Shown: piece by piece, positions 7,623 to 9,326 of the stretch
Numbering within the stretch: the first letter of the stretch is position 1
Layout: each line of letters begins with the position of its first letter
From: Acidobacteriota bacterium
Lineage (GTDB): Bacteria; Acidobacteriota; Terriglobia; Terriglobales; Acidobacteriaceae
NCBI GenBank assembly: GCA_003224995.1
Contig: QIAI01000142.1
Location: 1 to 9,326 of the forward strand
Direction of reading: 5' to 3'
DNA length: 9,326 nt
Notes under the pieces: generated by a model
The model's input: only the letters and a program-made list of their open reading frames with translations
The model's database searches: none
Told to the model about the DNA's origin: nothing
Program-made: the position numbers and the translations under genes

Positions 7623-7642
7623 CGATATGAAGGAGTGCATCC

Positions 7643-7885
7643 GTGAAAGACGTTCACGAACTACTGCGGGAAAAAGAAATGGAATGTGTTCGCGTGCAAA
7701 AAGAGATTGACGCTTTGCGGCTGGTGATCCCGCTAATGGGCGGGGAACAACAAACTGAGCCAGACACTCGCAAGCAGCCGGAGACGGTGACGGAGCCTCA
7801 GGAAAACGCCAGCAACACCGGAACTGAGGGACCAACTTTTTCGGCCCTGAAAAGCGAAACCAGCTTCTGGAAACGTCGCCGCTAG
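7643..7885 (+). CDS. Small coiled-coil protein, function unknown
   Basis: The 80-residue product starts with a heptad-patterned charged helix (MKDVHELLREKEMECVRVQ, on to about residue 32) and ends in a polar, disordered tail rich in Glu, Thr, Gln and Pro, closing with WKRRR. There is no signal peptide or membrane segment. The start is GTG 7643: AGGAG (7630-7634) lies 8 nt upstream and no competing ATG exists nearby. I recall similar 'VxELLRxKE...EIxALRLVxPLL' small proteins in Acidobacteriota but know no function for them. The gene is convergent with mutS2, with only 9 bp between the stop codons. Both TAG stops fall in the arms of a 5-bp inverted repeat (CTAGG 7882-7886, CCTAG 7894-7898), and there is no room for separate terminators. 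Confidence 0.78.
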   Translation: MKDVHELLREKEMECVRVQKEIDALRLVIPLMGGEQQTEPDTRKQPETVTEPQENASNTGTEGPTFSALKSETSFWKRRR

Positions 7886-7894
7886 GCGCATCCC

Positions 7895-9326
7895 CTAGAC
7901 GCGCAGCTCGACTACCGTTGCTCCTCCGCCGCCTTCATTCTGCGGAGGCTCGCTGACCGAGACCACGTGCGGATGGCGCTGCAGGTATTGCCGCAGGGCT
8001 TTGCGCAGGATGCCCATACCACTGCCGTGCACGACCCGTACCCGGGCCAGACCTGCCAAAAATGCACGATCCACAAACTTCTCCACCTCGGTGGTGGCTT
8101 CGTCCACGGTACGGCCAATCACGTTAATCTCCGACGGAACGTTGGCTTCCTCGCGCTCGAGCGAAACGGAAATGCCCCGGGCGCGTGCGGCGTTCACCGG
8201 AGAATCGGCGGCGCGGGCGATCACCGCAGCGATATCATCGCGGGCGATCTTCATTTTCATGGCGCCGATTTCCACTTCAAAATGCTGGTCATCGATGCGG
8301 CGCGTGATCACACCAGGCCGTCCCACGGACTTGAGCTTGACCGTGTCTCCCTGGGAAACGTGTTTCACCAGCGCGGGCTGAGCATTCGGATCGTCACGGT
8401 CGGCGCCGGTGGAGTGCGCCACCACCGCGGAATCGAACTGCTCGCGAAATTCACGACGCATTTTGGCGATCCGCCGCTCGGCATCTTTGGACAGCTTCTG
8501 GGCCGCCGCTCGATCCTGAATCGCGTTGACCGTCTCGCGTGCGTGGTACTCGAAATCCCTGAAGAGGCTCTCCAGTTTCTTCTCCATCTCGCGGATTTTG
8601 GCCTGCTGCTCTTTCCTGCCTTCCACCGCCAGGCGCGACTTCTCTCGTTCCAGTTCCTGTTCACGACTCTGCAAGCGCACCCGCTCGGCTTCGGCCTCGC
8701 CTAGCTGCGCGTGCAAGCGATCGAGGAAGCGCGCGATGTCTTGCGTCTGGCTACCGATGCGCGACCGGGCGGAAGCGATGATTTCCGCATTCAGGCCGAG
8801 CCGTTGCGCGATGTTGATTCCCGCCGACGCTCCCGGAACGCCTACTCGTAATTCGTAAGTCGGCTGCAGCGTGGCTTCGTCAAAACCCACGGCCGCATTC
8901 ACCACCCCGGGAGTGTTGACTCCGTAAACTTTCAGCGAAGTGTGATGAGTGGAGATGATGGCTATGCAGCCGATGCGCCGAAAGTGGTCGGCAATGGCCA
9001 CTGCGAGGGCCGCTCCCTCCTCCGGGTCCGTCGCCGACCCGAGTTCGTCCAGCAGCACCAGCGATCGTGCGGTAGCAGTGCGCGAGAGGAAGTCAATATT
9101 GGTCACGTGCGCGGAGAAGGTAGAAAGGTTCTGCTCAATCGACTGGTAGTCGCCGATATCGGCCAGCACGGCGTCAAAGATTGGCATCTCCGCCCGGTCC
9201 GCCGGAACCGGTATGCCCGATTGCGCCATTAAAGCAAGCAGTCCAACCGTCTTCAGGGTCACGGTTTTTCCGCCGGTGTTTGGGCCTGTGATGACCAGTT
9301 CGCGGCGCTCGCCCTCGAGTTCGATG
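7895..9326 (-). CDS. mutS2: MutS2 endonuclease/ATPase (5' end outside the window)
   Basis: MutS2 is a MutS-family ATPase without the mismatch-reading domains. It is linked to suppression of homologous recombination and, in Bacillus, to rescue of collided ribosomes. The window holds the C-terminal part of about 477 codons; the domain III core is missing off the right edge. Visible are Walker A GPNTGGKT (9263-9286), the signature-like NLSTFSAH (near 9109-9142), Walker B LVLLDE (about 9044-9061), and the H-loop STHH (about 8942-8953). The MutS2-specific motif VGVPGASAGINIAQRLGL follows. Next come a long charged coiled coil (about 8755-8425), a KOW-like beta segment (about 8356-8219, QGDTVKLKSVGRPG) and a C-terminal Smr domain (about 8134-7898) with VHGSGMGILRKAL. 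The usual LDLRG at the start of Smr reads INVIG here, a variant seen in some families. The gene reads through the window edge at 9326 without interruption. Confidence 0.95.
   Translation of the reverse strand, partial: IELEGERRELVITGPNTGGKTVTLKTVGLLALMAQSGIPVPADRAEMPIFDAVLADIGDYQSIEQNLSTFSAHVTNIDFLSRTATARSLVLLDELGSATDPEEGAALAVAIADHFRRIGCIAIISTHHTSLKVYGVNTPGVVNAAVGFDEATLQPTYELRVGVPGASAGINIAQRLGLNAEIIASARSRIGSQTQDIARFLDRLHAQLGEAEAERVRLQSREQELEREKSRLAVEGRKEQQAKIREMEKKLESLFRDFEYHARETVNAIQDRAAAQKLSKDAERRIAKMRREFREQFDSAVVAHSTGADRDDPNAQPALVKHVSQGDTVKLKSVGRPGVITRRIDDQHFEVEIGAMKMKIARDDIAAVIARAADSPVNAARARGISVSLEREEANVPSEINVIGRTVDEATTEVEKFVDRAFLAGLARVRVVHGSGMGILRKALRQYLQRHPHVVSVSEPPQNEGGGGATVVELRV

Overview
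The window looks like a chromosomal segment of an Acidobacteriota bacterium (Koribacter-like, family-level guess). The reasons are a moderately high-GC background, the style of RpoD, DnaG and MutS2, a PEP-CTERM exported protein, GGCAC/GC-type sigma-54 promoters, and degenerate heptamer arrays with a 'TGTCATCCTGAGCGGAGCGA'-type repeat, which I recall as common in this phylum. No database search was possible.

Left part (1-4643, minus strand): reading in the direction of transcription, a DUF1059-like small protein is followed by dnaG (primase), rpoD (housekeeping sigma factor) and an intrinsic terminator at 232-262. dnaG-rpoD is the core of the bacterial macromolecular-synthesis operon. The usual rpsU is not in front of dnaG here. 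rpoD starts with TTG, probably has its own extended -10 promoter in the 289-bp gap after dnaG, and appears to lack exactly 18 residues in the region 3.2-4 linker. dnaG carries an in-frame block of about 60 residues encoded by a composite DNA repeat: heptamer arrays in inverted orientation around a REP-like core.

Middle part (4778-7400, plus strand): a membrane acyltransferase (acyltransferase-3/OafA type) is broken by a frame change near 5250-5262. After a 315-bp gene-free stretch come two exported proteins, a 99-aa secreted basic protein and a 213-aa PEP-CTERM protein. Each has a convincing sigma-54 (-24/-12) promoter directly upstream. The first also has a palindrome plus a half-site further upstream that could bind a sigma-54 activator. 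The two may therefore share an RpoN-dependent envelope or exopolysaccharide programme.

Right part (7584-9326): an 80-aa coiled-coil protein with a structured leader runs convergently into mutS2 (minus strand, 5' end outside the window), with 9 bp between the two stop codons. I see no tRNA, rRNA, CRISPR array, transposase or phage gene. Positions 1-231 hold no gene I can support, only a pair of 11-bp direct repeats.
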